Both the position numbers and the translations under genes were made by a program. DNA of 64,000 nt from Norana najaformis (taxonomy: Eukaryota > Annelida > Clitellata > Crassiclitellata > Hormogastridae): NCBI GenBank assembly GCA_964023275.1, contig OZ029916.1:41932896-41996895 (forward strand). The letters run 5' to 3'. Position 1 is the first letter of the stretch, and every line of letters starts with the position of its first letter. Under the pieces are notes generated by a model that had not been told where the DNA came from, did no database searches, and worked only from the letters and a program-made list of their open reading frames with translations. Below are positions 61,490-64,000 of the stretch, piece by piece.

Positions 61490-61593
61490 TCGTCCGACAC
61501 GCATGCGCAACGGTCATTCATCTCGCCGGAAGTTAGCCAGTCGCTGCACGCCATCGGTTGAGGACGCTGTCGCCGTAACCATGGAAACCGTCG
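61490..61593 (+). promoter_or_regulatory. Promoter-like segment with NRF1 and ETS sites and a putative first coding exon
   Basis: gcatgcgca (NRF1 type) at 61501-61509 and ccggaagt (ETS type) at 61526-61533 are followed by ATG GAA ACC GTC G at 61581-61593 and the donor gtaagg. Such site pairs mark housekeeping promoters. The Kozak context (aaccATGG) is strong. If real, the gene would continue to the right on the plus strand; possible acceptors at ~62267 and ~63639 both lead quickly to stops, so its next exon is probably outside the window. Confidence 0.4.
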
Positions 61594-61699
61594 GTAAGGA
61601 CAAGCAAGTGTAGAATGATAATCGATTGAGTCATGATACGACGATCATTTATTCTTAGTGACATTTGTCGTCGCAGTTGTTATTGGTCATATACCTGGG

Positions 61700-62225
61700 C
61701 TAATCAAGCTCTCTCACCCACTCTGTCTCTCTCGCACACTCTGTTCCTCCTCACACTCTTCCTCACTTTCTCCCCACTCCGTCTTTCTCAGTGTCTCTCA
61801 CTTATTCTTACTCTCTGTCTCTGTCTTTGTCTCTCTCTGTCTTTGTCTCTGTCTGTATGTCTGCCTCTCTCTATCTCTGTCTCTGTGTCTGTCTGTGTCT
61901 GTCTATGTCTGTCTCTTTCTCTTTCTCATTCTCTTTCTCTATATCTCTCTCAACCATATATGCCGTCTCTGCTTCCTCTCTCCCTCTCATTCCCCTCTCT
62001 TTCTATCTTTCTATCTTTCTATCTTTCTCTCTTTCTCTCTATCTCTTTCTTACTTTCTTTCTCTTTCTCTTTCTCTTTCTTTTTCTCTTTCTCTCTCTGT
62101 CTCTCTCTTTCCCTCAGCTTTATTCGCTATGTCGCATTTTCTCAAGCTCTAACTCTGTTTCTTTTTCGCCGTCAAAACTCGCTCTCCTCTCTCACTTTCT
62201 CCTACTATCACTTCTCTCTTTGACA
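61700..62225. repeat. CT-rich (TCTCTTTC/TCTGTCTC) tract
   Basis: Imperfect pyrimidine repeats. Ser/Leu/Phe-rich plus-strand frames are artefacts. 62225-62660 shows no recognised feature. Confidence 0.85.
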
Positions 62226-62664
62226 TTTCTCTCTATGTGCCTAATCGCCTTTTCTGTAGATATCTGTCCACAACAGGCTTAAAAAATACAAAGGCAGTCA
62301 CGAAATGCATTTCTCAAATCCAGTGAAACTGTCACGCAAAAAACTTCAACAACGACAGCGGTGTTTGATTCGCAATGTCATGAAGTGCAAACATATACCA
62401 CGTGTAAACATCAGCAGGACCTTAACAGTGGTGTCAGTCATGCATTATCATTGTTATTATTGTTGTTACTCTTGGCCTCCCTGCATTTACATTTACACTT
62501 ACTGTTATTACGAAAATGTGTAACGCGTGAGTCACAGAGCAAGGCGAATCTGAGGCGAAAATACGACCATGACAAAAGAACTAAAATTCTGAAAACAGTG
62601 TAATTAGCATCAGTACTTAAGTTTGACATAAATAACTCCGATAATGGCGGATTGATATGATCAG

Positions 62665-62900
62665 GTAAGGTAAGGTAAGAAAAAGAAAAAGTAAACAACG
62701 TTAATGTGAAAGGTAAGGTAAGTTACTATGATGTAAGATAAGGTAATGCGAGGTAAGTTAGGGTAAGAAAAAGTAAGGTCAGATCAGGTAAAGTCAGGTC
62801 TGGTAAAGAAAAGAAAGGAATAGGTAAGGTTTTGTGAGGTAAGATAAGGTAAGGTAAAATAAGGCAAGGTAAAAATAAGGCAATGTAAAATTAATGTGTT
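62665..62900. repeat. Degenerate (AAGGT)n array
   Basis: ggtaaggtaagaaaaag-type pentamers, as at 4755. Confidence 0.8.
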
Positions 62901-63139
62901 GTCTGCTTAGAGGCGTTCCCATTCCAGCCTCGGTAAGGATGATGACATAAAGATGATAACTATGACGAAGACGATGATTATAACGACGACAACGATGGTA
63001 GAAGTACCAGTTGGAGCGAGTCTGCGCTGAGGTATTAAATATTTACAGGTTCTCTTTGGAATTCTGCCGTCGTTGTAATCATCATCATCATCATCTCAGT
63101 CGAGAGCCAAAGTGACCGTCGAATAACAAGATCAGGGCC

Positions 63140-63480
63140 TCGACCGCCTCACTGGTGTCTGTATCGATCTCGCTGTCTGTCTCTCTGCGTCTGTCTGTCG
63201 CTCTCTTTGTTTCTCTCTCTCTCTCTCACTCTCTCTCACTGTATGTATCTCTTTTATTCTTGCTATTTTTCTGCCCTTCTTGTTTCCATCAGGCTCTCTG
63301 CATCCCTGCCCCTTGCCTTGCCTCATTCTCTATGCGTCTCAATGTTTCTGCAGCCTTTTGTCTGTGTCTGTGTCTGTGTCTGTCTCTCTCTGTGTCACTC
63401 TGTCACTCTGTTACTCCGTCTATCTGTCTCTCTCTGTCTCTGTATCTGTCTCTCTCTCTTTGACTGTCTGGCATTCAGTA
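63140..63480. repeat. CT/GTCT-rich array
   Basis: ctgtctgtctctctgcgtc and gtgtctgtgtctgtctc repeats split by a unique segment at ~63260-63350. A cacacacg run follows at ~63537-63560. The last 350 bases show no recognised gene. Confidence 0.85.
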
Positions 63481-64000
63481 CTTTGCGCCTCTTCTCTGTT
63501 GTCTGTCAACAAAGCGATTAAGAGACAGACCGAAAACACACACACGCACACAAACACACACTTACACTTGCATACAGCTTGTTTGGCTCTGCCTGCGTCT
63601 TTGTTTTTCGATGTCTGTCTGTTGCTTACCACTCTGTGCAGAAGTGCGCCCCAGCGAAGAGCCTCTTCATTTTTAATAGTTCAATTCTTCGCTCGGAACT
63701 CGGGCGACAGTTCCCCTTCGCAGCCCCCCAATCATCGCGCCATTTCCATTTGATTGCGTGTCAGTCCATGTTGACAGTCCACTGCCGAGATGTCTCTCAT
63801 CTCATCTCTGTCCATGAGCTCTAAGTGTCCGTAGGCGTCATCCTGATCAATGGCATTTCCCTCTCAGCAACTTTGAGATCACAAACATTAGAAACAGCTT
63901 GTTTCTCGCATGGCTAGTCTTGAAAGACAGAGGAACTAAGCAATATGCGGGTAGAGTAACCATTCTGCCTAAATATTGCTTTATTCCCTTGGCTTTTGAA

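Overview
This is nuclear DNA from an invertebrate animal. Its genes carry GT-AG introns, and the proteins are animal families: a muscarinic-type receptor, a GPR158/179-type class C receptor and an ankyrin-ROCO protein. Between them lie 1-6 kb stretches full of microsatellites, minisatellites, tRNA-derived SINEs and 3' ends of LINE retrotransposons. The muscarinic receptor looks closest to the invertebrate B type (GAR-2-like). I cannot name the phylum from sequence alone.

Three protein-coding genes can be supported. (1) 906-3353 (+) is an 815-residue muscarinic-acetylcholine-receptor-like GPCR in one uninterrupted exon, with a third intracellular loop of about 455 residues. (2) 18392-33636 (+) is a ten-exon gene for a 975-residue receptor of the GPR158/GPR179 family (Cache-like ectodomain, EGF-like module, seven helices, short tail). 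I joined its exons by splice sites, phase and family resemblance. (3) 48437-38832 (-) is a six-exon ROCO protein of about 1,400 residues: ankyrin repeats, leucine-rich repeats, Roc and COR, with no kinase domain and a degenerate GTP-binding loop. Genes 2 and 3 are convergent, about 5 kb apart. No operon-like relation exists between the three genes; the two receptors suggest neural or signalling roles.

Two promoter-like regions stand out. About 10.6-12.4 kb is CpG- and GC-rich, with NRF1-type palindromes, a YY1-type site and a strong splice donor at 11997; it may hold an untranslated first exon for gene 2. About 61.5-61.6 kb has NRF1 and ETS sites followed by a tiny coding start (Met-Glu-Thr-Val) and a donor, possibly the start of a gene running to the right. 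A GC-richer segment at 51.0-51.2 kb on the minus strand, ending in a donor, may be the untranslated first exon of gene 3.

The rest is repeat landscape. It includes two LINE families recognisable by their reverse-transcriptase C-terminal remnants and tail sequences, RTE-like LINE scraps, at least three tRNA-headed SINE families, one MITE with a probable 9-bp target duplication, and long tandem arrays: (GATA)n of about 360 bp, a 30-bp array of about 25 units, a ~96-bp array, a 17-bp array and others. No rRNA gene, CRISPR array or convincing functional tRNA was seen.
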